Shown: positions 33,529-41,595 of the stretch, piece by piece | Position numbering within the stretch: position 1 is the first letter of the stretch | How the letters are laid out: every line of letters starts with the position of its first letter | Virus record (IMG/VR): IMGVR_UViG_3300049020_000013 | Span: 1-55,848 of that record | Direction: 5' to 3' (one strand) | Source of the DNA: a virus | Length of the DNA: 55,848 nucleotides | Notes under the pieces: generated by a model | Database searches by the model: none | What the model was told of the DNA's origin: nothing | What the model saw: only the letters and a program-made list of their open reading frames with translations | Made by a program: the position numbers and the translations under genes

Positions 33529-33620
33529 ACACGATCAATCGACGCCCCGGCCCCGCTTGCGGAGTCTCCTCCTCGCCGCTGGCGGGGTCGGTGCGCGTCG
33601 GCCATGGAGTTGCGACATGA
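33525..33620 (+). CDS. Possible 31-residue coupled ORF
   Basis: A GTG at 33525 overlaps the previous stop (GTGA), and its TGA overlaps the tailspike ATG (ATGA). The peptide (Pro/Ser/Arg-rich) has no recognisable domain. The perfect double coupling suggests it is translated, perhaps only to couple tailspike expression. Confidence 0.35.
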   Translation: MNTINRRPGPACGVSSSPLAGSVRVGHGVAT

Positions 33621-35461
33621 CATCGGTAACGACTGACCGCCGCTTTGGTGTGAGCGGCAACCTTGCGTTCAAGGCGCCAGTTCGCGTCGCGACCACAACG
33701 AACATCACGCTCTCTGGTCTACAGACCATCGATGGCGTGACGGTCATCGATGATGACCGTGTACTGATCAAAAACCAGACGGACGCCAGCGAGAACGGTA
33801 TCTACGTTGCCTCCACAGGCGCATGGCAGCGTGCCGTGGATGCAAACGGCAATCGCGACTTCGTCAAGGGCACCGCCGTCCTTGTTACCGACGGGAGCAC
33901 GCAGGCGGGACAGTTCTGGCAGATCACGGCTGACAACCCCATCACGATTGGCACGACGGCGATTACGTGGGGCCTTTCGCTCACGGCCAGCGCCTCGACG
34001 CTTTCATTTATTGCTGCCGGGGCTGGCGCCGTTAGCCGCACCCTCCAAGACAAAGAGAGGGACTGGGTTCACATCCGCGATTTTGGTGGGTCCACGGCGG
34101 CAACCGCTGCGACGAATACGACAGCACTTCTGAATGCCATGGCGGCGGTTGGAAGTGGCGGGGGTGTTCTTATAGGTCCAGGCGGGGTATGGGAGTTTAC
34201 TGCTGGGACAAACTTCGCGGCCACAAGGGTTGCGTTGTATGGAATCGGGCTTCCCACGCTGGATTTCTCGGCAGGGTCTGGGGCGGGTTTCAAGCTGGAT
34301 GGCATCTCCTCCTATGTGCAGGAGATGGTTATGAAGGACTTCATCATCAAAGGCGGCCCAGCGATCACCGATGCCCTCCACATCCGTCGCATCGTCAGAT
34401 CTAAATTCGAGAACATTCGCGTAAAAGAGGCTACGGACAACGGTTTCGCGCTGCGCCACAGCGTCCTAAACACGTTCGTGTCCTGCGCGATCAGCGACGA
34501 TGTTGAAGCCCAAACGACTCGCCCCACGAACTACTGGCTCCTAGAGGACGACGGGACGGTTGGCAACCATACGCAGGCGAATGTATTCGTTAACTGCGAA
34601 GCCAGCGGGCAAGGCGCCGGCTCAACGAAAACCGGCTGGTCCCTGGAGAACGCGATTCTCAATGTGTGGGATGGCGGGACTGCCGAGTCGTGCAACATCG
34701 GCGTGGACATCCGTGATGACGTGTGCCGGATGAATTCATGGTACGGGTTTGACATGGAGGACAACCAGACATATGACGCGCGACTAAAAGGGTTCTCAAA
34801 CAACTTCTACAGCTCATTCGCCCAATCAGCTGGTGGCTCCGTGGTGGATAACATCAGCATCTCGACAGGGTTCAACTGCGCGTTCACGGGTGGCTATTAC
34901 CGAAAGGTCAATTGCGGAGCGAGTTCCGGCGATACGACATTCATCGGCGTCACGTTTGACGACAACGCATCGAACGGAATTCAGGGAACCGGTTCGTTCA
35001 AGCGCTACAACTGCATTACCAATACTGGTGGCGTTGGGGGCGCGAAGACAGGGACGCTTCGCGACATCCTTGGTCCCAGGGCGGCTGTCACACTGACATC
35101 TGCACAGGGCATTACGCCGACCTCAACGATCACGAAGAACGAGGCCACGGTTTACGGGGTCATGGTAAATGTCCACGGACAGTTGAATTACACGTCCAGC
35201 GGGACAGCCGCGAACTCCATCGTGGTTGACATTGAGTCCACGTACGCGGCCAAGGCGACCGTCTCCGGGTTGCCAGTGGGCAACTTCCTGTACACGGTCG
35301 CCGCCACCAGCGTGCGCTACTCTGGGTCAGCGTTCCTGAACGGCGCCAGCGAACTGCTGTTCGCGGCCAGCAGCAGCACTGGCAACTTCGGCATTTCCCC
35401 GGCAGTGACGATTGCCAACGGCGATGTCCTGCAGTTCTCCGTCACCTACCCAATGGAGTGA
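33617..35461 (+). CDS. Tailspike with beta-helix (pectate-lyase-like) domain
   Basis: This 614-residue protein has an N-terminal adaptor region (VDGV-type TIDGVTVIDDDRVLIKNQTD), then DWVHIRDFGG...NTTALLNAMAAVGSG and a long beta-helix with repeated short hydrophobic rungs. A Ser/Gly-rich trimerisation-like C-terminus follows. It likely binds and may cleave host surface polysaccharide. It ends 6 bp from the convergent lipoprotein gene. Confidence 0.85.
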   Translation: MTSVTTDRRFGVSGNLAFKAPVRVATTTNITLSGLQTIDGVTVIDDDRVLIKNQTDASENGIYVASTGAWQRAVDANGNRDFVKGTAVLVTDGSTQAGQFWQITADNPITIGTTAITWGLSLTASASTLSFIAAGAGAVSRTLQDKERDWVHIRDFGGSTAATAATNTTALLNAMAAVGSGGGVLIGPGGVWEFTAGTNFAATRVALYGIGLPTLDFSAGSGAGFKLDGISSYVQEMVMKDFIIKGGPAITDALHIRRIVRSKFENIRVKEATDNGFALRHSVLNTFVSCAISDDVEAQTTRPTNYWLLEDDGTVGNHTQANVFVNCEASGQGAGSTKTGWSLENAILNVWDGGTAESCNIGVDIRDDVCRMNSWYGFDMEDNQTYDARLKGFSNNFYSSFAQSAGGSVVDNISISTGFNCAFTGGYYRKVNCGASSGDTTFIGVTFDDNASNGIQGTGSFKRYNCITNTGGVGGAKTGTLRDILGPRAAVTLTSAQGITPTSTITKNEATVYGVMVNVHGQLNYTSSGTAANSIVVDIESTYAAKATVSGLPVGNFLYTVAATSVRYSGSAFLNGASELLFAASSSTGNFGISPAVTIANGDVLQFSVTYPME

Positions 35462-35467
35462 CGGGTG

Positions 35468-36160
35468 TCAGCTACAAAGCAGCTCGGCCACTACCGGCTC
35501 AAGCGCTGGCCCGGTCACATCGCGTCCGATCCGTTGATACAACTCATCGCTTGGATGCGCGTTGTCAGGAATGAGCGTCCGCCAGTCAGGAAGAGCAGAC
35601 GTGTAGGCGTAGACGTCGGCGAGCGGGGCGCCAACCTCGGCGGCCACCTCGCGCATGGTCTGAGCGTAGTCCGCGATGTCGAAGGACTTGACCACGTTCG
35701 GGGTCTGGAAAACTACGCGAGCCGGCGCAATGGCAAGACGCTTCAGGTTCGCCCTGTATTCGGCGATGTCGTTGATCTGGTTGCGGTCGTTGATTCCGAA
35801 GTTCACCACAACGATATCCGCGTTCACGGGTTGCGGCCACGGCGAATTCACACCATCAGTGCCAGTGAGAAGATGGCGCGCGGTTGTCCCGGAGGCGGCG
35901 CGCGAGGTGACAAGTACGCGACCGGGGTAGCGCGCATCGAAAAACGCTTGCACGTTCACGAGCGGGGTGTGGACGGCGTAGGTGTCGACTTGCGCACCGT
36001 CGTAGCCGGCCATTGTGGAGTCGCCGAAAAGCTGCACGGTCACGGTGGAGCGGCAGCCCGCCTGAGTCGGCGCCGAAGCATCGTCTTCGGCGTCGCCGCC
36101 GCCTCCACACGCGGAGAGCATGACGACAAGGGCCAGTATGGCCAGAATGCGGGTAGCCAT
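35468..36160 (-). CDS. SGNH/GDSL-hydrolase lipoprotein (moron candidate)
   Basis: This 230-residue protein has a lipoprotein signal: short basic start, hydrophobic core and lipobox LSAC with Cys18, followed by a Gly-rich linker. The SGNH blocks are QLFGDSTMAGYDG (Ser nucleophile), NADIVVVNFGIND (block III) and DNAHPSD (Asp-x2-His). Such enzymes are O-acetyl esterases acting on glycans. It is the only leftward gene among the late genes, with GGAGG upstream and its own promoter, so it may be made in lysogens and alter surface sugars. Confidence 0.88.
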   Translation of the reverse strand: MATRILAILALVVMLSACGGGGDAEDDASAPTQAGCRSTVTVQLFGDSTMAGYDGAQVDTYAVHTPLVNVQAFFDARYPGRVLVTSRAASGTTARHLLTGTDGVNSPWPQPVNADIVVVNFGINDRNQINDIAEYRANLKRLAIAPARVVFQTPNVVKSFDIADYAQTMREVAAEVGAPLADVYAYTSALPDWRTLIPDNAHPSDELYQRIGRDVTGPALEPVVAELLCS

Positions 36161-36191
36161 GTGAAGCCTCCAGTACAGGTTTCCTTGGTCA

Positions 36192-36230
36192 GAGGCCCGG
36201 CCGGTGTTACCAGCACCGCGACCGGGCCTC
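36192..36230 (-). other. Hairpin in the lipoprotein 5' leader
   Basis: A perfect 9-bp stem GAGGCCCGG/CCGGGCCTC (36192-36200 with 36222-36230) holds an inner 5-bp stem CGGTG/CACCG with a 7-nt loop. It lies just downstream of the predicted lipoprotein promoter and may stabilise or regulate that mRNA. There is no strong T-tract on either strand. Confidence 0.55.
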
Positions 36231-36233
36231 GCC

Positions 36234-36262
36234 TTTATCGGCTGCCTGCGCAACGTTTGCAA
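36234..36262 (-). promoter_or_regulatory. Candidate sigma70 promoter for the SGNH lipoprotein
   Basis: On the minus strand, TTGCAA (36262-36257), a 17-nt spacer and GATAAA (36239-36234) fit sigma70 elements. The start would be near 36227, with a 67-nt leader containing the hairpin. Confidence 0.55.
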
Positions 36263-36303
36263 TCCCCCATAAGGGCCAGCCAACCGATGGCGGCGCGCCG
36301 GAA

Positions 36304-36501
36304 ATGAGCATGGACGACCGCATTACAGACGACAAACCGCTCACCGAATCGGACATCGAGAGGATCGCCGAGAAGGCTGCCGAGCGAGCACTGGAGAAGG
36401 TCTACAGCGAGGTTGGGCGGTCAGTAGTGAAGAAGGGCCTGTGGATCGTTGGCGCGCTGGCGATTGGGTTTGCGGCCGCGAAGGGGTGGCTCAAACCATG
36501 A
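36304..36501 (+). CDS. Small membrane protein (holin-like)
   Basis: This 65-residue protein has an acidic N-terminus (DITDDKPLTESDIERIAEK-like), an amphipathic helix and one C-terminal hydrophobic span (GLWIVGALAIGFAAAKGWL). It heads the lysis region and overlaps the DUF1996 gene. Possibly a pinholin or anchor. Confidence 0.7.
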   Translation: MSMDDRITDDKPLTESDIERIAEKAAERALEKVYSEVGRSVVKKGLWIVGALAIGFAAAKGWLKP

Positions 36502-37622
36502 TGCGCCATGCTGTCGCCGCACTGCTGGCGGCTCTCTCTGCTGCCGCGTCGGCCGGTGTGATCGGTGGCCCGGCCGATGGTATGGGGCCAGCCATCACAG
36601 AGCACGGCCCCCTCGTCAATCGCTCGCTTGACCCTCCGCTGCACCAAGGGTGGGCCGAGATGCGCCAGCAGGACACGACGGAGAAGCCAGTGAGCGGCAG
36701 CATTGGGTCATTCCGCGCCGTCTGCTATCCGGCTTGGCTATCGCACAACGACCCGCTGAAGTTCCCGGGCCGCAAGGACGCGACGCACCTTCACATCGGC
36801 TTCGGCGCTGCGCTGGTTGACCAGAACACCACTGACCCGTCGATGCTGGCGGCCATGCCGAGCACGTGCCTTGGCGGGACGACGAACAGAAGCTCGTATT
36901 GGGCGCCCGCACTCATCGACACGCGAACCGGTGCGCCGGTGCGGCCAGCGCTGCTGATGATCTACTACAAGACCGGATACAACGGCATCAAGGCGAGCCA
37001 GGTGCGCACGATGCCGAACGGCCTGCGCATGATTGCCGGCAGTGCGACGAACGCCGAGAGGAAGGGCCCGGTACAGCATCGCTGCGATGGCGACGACCCA
37101 GCAACCGGGCTTCCGGTACCTGTGCCAGTCGGCGGTTGGTCGCAGGACATCCCGAACTGTCCAGTTGGTACGCGGCTGATCACCGAGATCTGGTTCGGCC
37201 AGTGCCTGCAAGTCGATGCCGATGGCAACCCGGTGCTGTCCAGCCCGGACCACAAGAGCCACGTATCTAGCACCGTCAGGCCGCCCAACGCCGCGCCGGT
37301 CGATCCGGTGACCGGCAAGCTCGTCACGCAGTACAGCGACGGCAAGTGGTGTCCGACGACCCACCCGTACCCCATCCCCGAGGTGCGCGCGGTCTTCTTC
37401 TACGACCCGGTGACCGAGCCAGACCAGACGGCCGGCTACCGCTACTCGTCGGACATGTACTACCGGGACGCGAACGGCAACGTCATCCCGGGCGGCAGAA
37501 GCGGGCACGTGGACTACATGAAGTGGTGGGACGAGGCGGCATGGTCCTCTGTGCTGCAGATGCTGCAGGCGAGCAAGGACGGGCATGCCCATCTCTTGGG
37601 CAATGGACGCAAGGTTTACTGA
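36498..37622 (+). CDS. Secreted DUF1996-domain protein
   Basis: This 374-residue protein starts with a signal peptide (MMRHAVAALLAALSAAASAG). The mature part has SFRAVCYPAWLSHNDPLKFP, THLHIGFG and STCLGG...SSYWAPALID, matching the DUF1996 pattern best known from secreted fungal and actinobacterial proteins. Six or more cysteines suggest disulphides. Function is unknown and the family is very unusual in a phage. ATGA overlap upstream and endolysin 9 bp downstream place it in the lysis transcript. Confidence 0.82.
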   Translation: MMRHAVAALLAALSAAASAGVIGGPADGMGPAITEHGPLVNRSLDPPLHQGWAEMRQQDTTEKPVSGSIGSFRAVCYPAWLSHNDPLKFPGRKDATHLHIGFGAALVDQNTTDPSMLAAMPSTCLGGTTNRSSYWAPALIDTRTGAPVRPALLMIYYKTGYNGIKASQVRTMPNGLRMIAGSATNAERKGPVQHRCDGDDPATGLPVPVPVGGWSQDIPNCPVGTRLITEIWFGQCLQVDADGNPVLSSPDHKSHVSSTVRPPNAAPVDPVTGKLVTQYSDGKWCPTTHPYPIPEVRAVFFYDPVTEPDQTAGYRYSSDMYYRDANGNVIPGGRSGHVDYMKWWDEAAWSSVLQMLQASKDGHAHLLGNGRKVY

Positions 37623-37631
37623 GGTGATGCC

Positions 37632-38135
37632 ATGGACTTCGACGCAGCATTCGAGCGCCTCCTCGGGAACGAGGGCGGATTCACTCAGGACAGCCGAGAC
37701 CGAGGAAACTGGACCGGGGGCGAAGTCGGGAATGGCGTCTGCAAGGGCACCAAGTACGGCATCAGTGCGGCGGCATACCCGGGCGAGGACATTGAAGGGC
37801 TGACGCTGGAGCGCGCCCGCGAGCTGTACCGGCGCGACTACTGGGGCCAGGCCGGCTGCGATGCCGTGCCGCCCGCGCTCAAGTACGCCGTGTTCGACAT
37901 GGCGGTGAACAGTGGCGTGCGCGCCGCAGTTAAGGCGCTGCAGACGTCGGTTGGTGAGACGGTGGACGGGATCCTCGGCCCGCGCACGCTCCAGGCCATA
38001 CAGAGCATGCCGGCCGACCGCCTGCGGCTGCGGTTCGCCGCGAACCGGCTGCTGCTCCTGACCGAGGCGCACTCCTGGCCAGCGTATGGGCGGGGGTGGG
38101 TGCGTAGGGTTGCCAACGACGCGCTGGAGGCGTGA
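37632..38135 (+). CDS. Endolysin (GH108 muramidase)
   Basis: This 167-residue protein has FERLLGNEGGF with catalytic Glu14 and TKYGISAAAYPGEDI, the GH108 signature. The C-terminal FDMAVNSGVRAAVKALQ to DGILGPRTL region is a peptidoglycan-binding-3-like segment. It cleaves cell-wall glycan strands at lysis. No signal peptide is seen, so it needs the holin at 38135. Confidence 0.92.
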   Translation: MDFDAAFERLLGNEGGFTQDSRDRGNWTGGEVGNGVCKGTKYGISAAAYPGEDIEGLTLERARELYRRDYWGQAGCDAVPPALKYAVFDMAVNSGVRAAVKALQTSVGETVDGILGPRTLQAIQSMPADRLRLRFAANRLLLLTEAHSWPAYGRGWVRRVANDALEA

Positions 38136-38656
38136 TGGACTGGAAAGCAATCGTCGGCGCCGTCGCGCCGGCCCTCGGCACAGCGCTCGGCGGCCCGCTG
38201 GCCGGGCTCGCAGTGTCGACCATTTCCGATGCGCTGCTCGGCAAGCCGAACGGTACCGATGCGGAAATCGCCGTCGCGCTGAAGGCTGGCGGCCCGGACG
38301 CGCTACTGAAGCTCAAGGAGGCCGATCAGCACTTCGCCGTACGCATGCGCGAGCTTGACATCGACCTGGAGCGGATCAACCAGGCGGACCGGGGCAATGC
38401 CCGCGAGCGCGAGGCGAAAACCGGCGACAGGGCGACGCCTCGCGCGCTGGCCGGCATCATCGTCGGAGCGTTCCTTGGGATGGTCTGGTATGTGCTCAGC
38501 GGGCGCGTGGAGGGACTGAAAGACCCAGTGGCGGCCGGCATGATCGGGACGCTCATCGGCTACGTGTCCGCAAAGGCCGACCAGGTGGTGAGTTACTACT
38601 TCGGCAGCTCGTCCGGGTCGTCCGAAAAGACTGCGCTGCTGGCTCGTCGGCCGTGA
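38135..38656 (+). CDS. Holin (three-span superfamily type)
   Basis: This 173-residue protein has an N-terminal Ala/Gly-rich hydrophobic segment, a charged central helix (LKEADQHFAVRMRELDIDLE) and two C-terminal spans (ALAGIIVGAFLGMVWYVL; AAGMIGTLIGYVSA). This matches the holin family with three transmembrane segments. The start is ATG 38135 in TGATG; GTG 38132 is possible. Confidence 0.82.
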   Translation: MDWKAIVGAVAPALGTALGGPLAGLAVSTISDALLGKPNGTDAEIAVALKAGGPDALLKLKEADQHFAVRMRELDIDLERINQADRGNAREREAKTGDRATPRALAGIIVGAFLGMVWYVLSGRVEGLKDPVAAGMIGTLIGYVSAKADQVVSYYFGSSSGSSEKTALLARRP

Positions 38657-38666
38657 CCGAAGACGA

Positions 38667-38894
38667 CTACGCCGCCTTGAACTTCTCGCGGATGGTCTGT
38701 GCGAAATCCTCCCGCTCGATGTCGCGGGCATACGGCGGCGGCAACTGTTCGCACGCCTTCGCGCACTCCTCGGCGATCAGGGAGGCGAAGCGCGTAATTC
38801 CTGCCGCGTACAAGTCAAGCCCATGTTTCGGCGCCAAGCTCAGATCGCCAAGCCCAGCATCGTACGCCAGCCGCTCAACCAGTTCATTGTCCAT
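38667..38894 (-). CDS. Small phage protein at the end of the leftward block
   Basis: This 75-residue protein has the frequent phage pattern GITRFASLIAEECAKACEQL and a basic tail. Function is unknown. It is convergent with the holin gene. Confidence 0.72.
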   Translation of the reverse strand: MDNELVERLAYDAGLGDLSLAPKHGLDLYAAGITRFASLIAEECAKACEQLPPPYARDIEREDFAQTIREKFKAA

Positions 38895-38905
38895 TCAGGC
38901 CCCCA

Positions 38906-39118
38906 ATGACAGAAGAAGAGTATGCCGCCATCGAGCGCCGAGTGATCGACACCGACCCCCGGCCTGTCACCGCTGTCCCGACGCTGGATGTTGAGCGCAG
39001 GCAGGGGAAGACGGTGGAGGCCATCGCGCGGGCCATTCGTGGACAGGAACGTGCGGCGCCACCCGGGCATTTCCTGTCTAAAACTACCCGGCAGGTGATT
39101 CCGCCACGAGGCCAGTGA
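38906..39118 (+). CDS. Possible small protein before attP
   Basis: This 70-residue frame starts at ATG. It has an acidic start (MTEEEYAAIERR) and a basic middle, and no family is recognised. The first eight codons resemble those of a GTG-started frame at 38653 (MTEDDYAAL), possibly a remnant duplication. Confidence 0.4.
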   Translation: MTEEEYAAIERRVIDTDPRPVTAVPTLDVERRQGKTVEAIARAIRGQERAAPPGHFLSKTTRQVIPPRGQ

Positions 39119-39242
39119 TTCACGATCAGGTCCAATTCGTATTGGACAGTAGAGCCAGAAAACACCATATATATCAATAACTTAGGCAACGATACAGGCA
39201 TACTGCTGCATTACTGGAGTATGTTGCAACTCCTTGATATCG
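39119..39242. other. Candidate attP region beside the integrase gene
   Basis: A 124-bp stretch, strikingly AT-rich compared with its surroundings, lies just past the integrase stop. It contains an inverted repeat GTCCAAT-TCGT-ATTGGAC (39130-39147) and short repeats around ATATAT and TGCATTACTGGAGTATGTTGCA. This is the normal place for a phage attachment site. The exact core cannot be set without the host attB. Confidence 0.5.
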
Positions 39243-40232
39243 CTAACCTTTTTGTCCAACGTCTAACGCCTGTCTAAAACTTGGGCCGGTCACTTCCGGT
39301 GTTTCGCGCAGGCGAATGTAGCGCTCGGTCATGGCTGGGCTGGTATGGCCAAGCAACGCTTGCGCGTCATTTCCCTGGTGCTTGGTGTCGGTGCCCGACT
39401 TCGCGCGCAGGTCGTGTGGGGTGGCGTCTGCAATCCCGGCAGCCTCGCGCGCCTTGTGCCACTGCATCAGGACCGTTCGATAGTCCGGGGCCTTGCCGGT
39501 GCGCCCATGCAGCAGCGTCAGCGCCGTGACGTTCCCATAGAGTGTCTTGGCCCGGTCAACTGCCGCGCGCATCTCAGGTGTCCAGAGCACGCACAGCTTG
39601 GCGCCTGTCTTTTGCTGCTTGAACATGATGCCGCGCTCGGTGATGTCGCCCTTGCGGATGCGCAGCACATCGGTGATGCGCTGCCCGGTCAGGTAGAGCA
39701 GGTCCAGGATCACCTGCAATCGTGGTCCTGCGGCGTCACGGATGGCGAAAAACTCCTCGTCAGTGAGGTAGCGCTCCCGCTTGGCCTCCTCGTGCCGCTT
39801 GATGCCGATGCACGGGTTCGTGTCCACAAGCTGCCACTCGACGGCATAACCGAAGACCAGCCGCAGGAACGAGAGTTTCCGGTTGGTCATGTTCGGCGTG
39901 TCGGCGCCGGCCAGCTTGAGGGCAGCGACGTGCTTGGCCTTCACCTGCTCCGGTGCGAACTCGGCGAACGCCCGTTTGAGCGATTCCGCGGCAATGCGAT
40001 ACTGAGCGCGCGTGGCCGGCGCGACCTTCGGCGCGTGGTGCGAGTAGACCTTTTCGATCAACTCGGCCATGCCGCCTTTTGGGACGGCGATCCGGTTGGC
40101 ATAGTCCGCCAAAGCCTGGGCCATATCGGTTCCCAGGTCGTTCCACTTGCCGCCCTTGACGTACCAAAAGCGGCCGTGCTTGAAGTAGACGCACGGCGGT
40201 AGATGGCGATCCTTTTTTCTCGGGCGCGTCAT
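39243..40232 (-). CDS. int: Tyrosine-recombinase integrase
   Basis: This 329-residue protein has a basic N-terminus, a SAM-like core-binding domain and a catalytic domain. The catalytic motifs are LTGQRITDVLRI (Arg), FKQQKTGAKL (Lys), TPHDLRAKSG (His-x2-Arg), ALLGHTS (His) and MTERYIR (Tyr nucleophile). It integrates the phage genome at attB and shows that the phage is temperate. It is last in the leftward operon and overlaps xis. Confidence 0.95.
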   Translation of the reverse strand: MTRPRKKDRHLPPCVYFKHGRFWYVKGGKWNDLGTDMAQALADYANRIAVPKGGMAELIEKVYSHHAPKVAPATRAQYRIAAESLKRAFAEFAPEQVKAKHVAALKLAGADTPNMTNRKLSFLRLVFGYAVEWQLVDTNPCIGIKRHEEAKRERYLTDEEFFAIRDAAGPRLQVILDLLYLTGQRITDVLRIRKGDITERGIMFKQQKTGAKLCVLWTPEMRAAVDRAKTLYGNVTALTLLHGRTGKAPDYRTVLMQWHKAREAAGIADATPHDLRAKSGTDTKHQGNDAQALLGHTSPAMTERYIRLRETPEVTGPSFRQALDVGQKG

Positions 40233-40420
40233 AGTCGCAGCTTCGGTTCCCTGGCCTGGACTGTAGCGCCGCGCTCCACGTCGGAGCGCAGGACGACGAC
40301 GCTTCCATCCGGGCGGACCCGGAAGAAGATCCCGAGGCCCTTCAGCACGCGCTGCTGGGCGTCTGTTCGGCGCTTGCCAGTTAGCTCCGACACTTCAGCG
40401 CGCGTCAGTATCAAGCTCAT
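40229..40420 (-). CDS. DUF4224 Xis-like protein
   Basis: This 63-residue protein has ILTRAEVSELTGKRRTDAQQ followed by a beta hairpin with FRVRPDGSVVVLRSDV, the DUF4224 winged-helix pattern. Such proteins sit directly upstream of phage integrases and probably act as excisionase. It overlaps int by 4 bp. Confidence 0.82.
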   Translation of the reverse strand: MSLILTRAEVSELTGKRRTDAQQRVLKGLGIFFRVRPDGSVVVLRSDVERGATVQAREPKLRL

Positions 40421-40460
40421 CTTCCCGACTCCTGGGGCTACTCTATTGGGGGTGGTGGGG

Positions 40461-40916
40461 TCACGTCATTCCATTGGCACGCAGCCCCAGCGCGTCCAAA
40501 TCCCAGATGCCGGCTTTCTGGATGCGTTCATAGACTGGTTTCTGCGGCAGCATGTTGTTGCGCTTGCAGGCCCACACGGCCGTGCCCCATACCGGATCCT
40601 TCCGATAGTGGTCGTACACGTCCTTCAGCTCGTTGAGGTTGATGGTCTCGGCGTCAGCGCAACCCCACGCGAAAACGTCGTTGGTATTGACGTTTAGGCT
40701 TGGGCGCTTTCGTGCCTCCTCAGGCCAATCCTTCTCCCACCAGTGGCTGTTCAGAAAGATGACGTTATTGATCAGCAGTAGCGCGAGGGCCGCCTCAGCT
40801 GTGAACTTCAGCTCGGTGGGCGGCATGTCTGGGAACGTTTTCTGGTCCCACTTCATTTCCCAGTAAACGTCGGAATCCTCGATGGTCCGCTCGATCTCTT
40901 GTGTGCTGCTGCTCAC
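40461..40916 (-). CDS. Hypothetical phage protein
   Basis: This 151-residue acidic protein has AALALLLINNVIFLNSHWWEK and FAWGCADAETINLNEL. Similar proteins occur in many phage accessory operons without assigned function. ATGA overlap with the upstream gene. Confidence 0.75.
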   Translation of the reverse strand: MSSSTQEIERTIEDSDVYWEMKWDQKTFPDMPPTELKFTAEAALALLLINNVIFLNSHWWEKDWPEEARKRPSLNVNTNDVFAWGCADAETINLNELKDVYDHYRKDPVWGTAVWACKRNNMLPQKPVYERIQKAGIWDLDALGLRANGMT

Positions 40917-41428
40917 GCTTCATCTCCTGTAGGGGTGGGCGGGTTGAATTCAGTTTTGGAAGATCCGCTCATCTCGCTTGGCTGCCCACCTGGCGCGACG
41001 GTGGGGCCACTGTCCGGCAACAGCGCAAGCAGCGCTTCCGCAGCTCGGAGCCGGTAGTCCTTGTCCTTCGAGAGCCGCATGGCGACCTCGCCGATGCCTG
41101 TGTGCAGCCTCTCCACCTCTTGCTGCAGGGCGGCGATCCGATCTCGATCCGTGCCAATCACTGCGCCGACTGCATCGGGCAGCGGTAGGTGCATGTAGTC
41201 TCGGCCGCACCACGCCTTGTATGTCGCGTCCACCTCTTGCTGTAGGGAGCGGATACGGGAGAGGGCGGCGGCATGGTCGGTGAGTGGCACCGGCTCAACG
41301 CCATACCGCCTGGCTTGGTCGAAGGCGGGCAAGTCGCTCGCGTGCGCCTGTACCCATTCCTCGCCACCAGACTTCCAGACAACAAGCTGCGCAAGCACCG
41401 GCAGGTCTACGCCTTCGGTTGTGCTCAT
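40913..41428 (-). CDS. Hypothetical protein with coiled-coil segments
   Basis: This 171-residue protein has two ALSRIRSLQQEV-like helical segments (SLQQEVDATYKAW and ALQQEVERLHTGI). The N-terminal VVWKSGGEEWV is followed by a Pro/Ser tail. ATG 41428 is chosen because it overlaps the preceding small gene. Accessory, unknown role. Confidence 0.65.
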   Translation of the reverse strand: MSTTEGVDLPVLAQLVVWKSGGEEWVQAHASDLPAFDQARRYGVEPVPLTDHAAALSRIRSLQQEVDATYKAWCGRDYMHLPLPDAVGAVIGTDRDRIAALQQEVERLHTGIGEVAMRLSKDKDYRLRAAEALLALLPDSGPTVAPGGQPSEMSGSSKTEFNPPTPTGDEA

Positions 41429-41595
41429 AGAACCTCGTCCTCTACCTGAATCGACTTGCCGCTGCGGAGCGCGGTCCACACGAGCCTGAGCAGGCGCCAG
41501 AAGCCCATGAACTCGACACGCCCGCTGGGCCAATGAACCATCCATTCGGTGCTGGACTTGTTCAGCGTCACCCGGAATGCGACCCTCGTGCTCAC
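41425..41595 (-). CDS. Small basic protein
   Basis: A 56-residue protein from GTG 41595. It is rich in Arg and Trp with a central FMGFWRLLRLVWTAL segment that could be amphipathic. Both ends overlap neighbours, which supports its reality. Confidence 0.55.
   Translation of the reverse strand: MSTRVAFRVTLNKSSTEWMVHWPSGRVEFMGFWRLLRLVWTALRSGKSIQVEDEVL

Noticed and set aside
33557-33616. Earlier in-frame start for the tailspike at 33557
   Set aside because: The extra N-terminal residues look non-structural, and ATG 33617 is coupled to the preceding short ORF.
10445-35461. Possible diversity-generating retroelement, as in BPP-1
   Set aside because: No reverse transcriptase with a YxDD motif and no template/variable repeat pair seen near tailspike or fibre genes.
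36192-36230. Rho-independent terminator
   Set aside because: Strong stem but no T-tract on either strand; more likely a leader hairpin.
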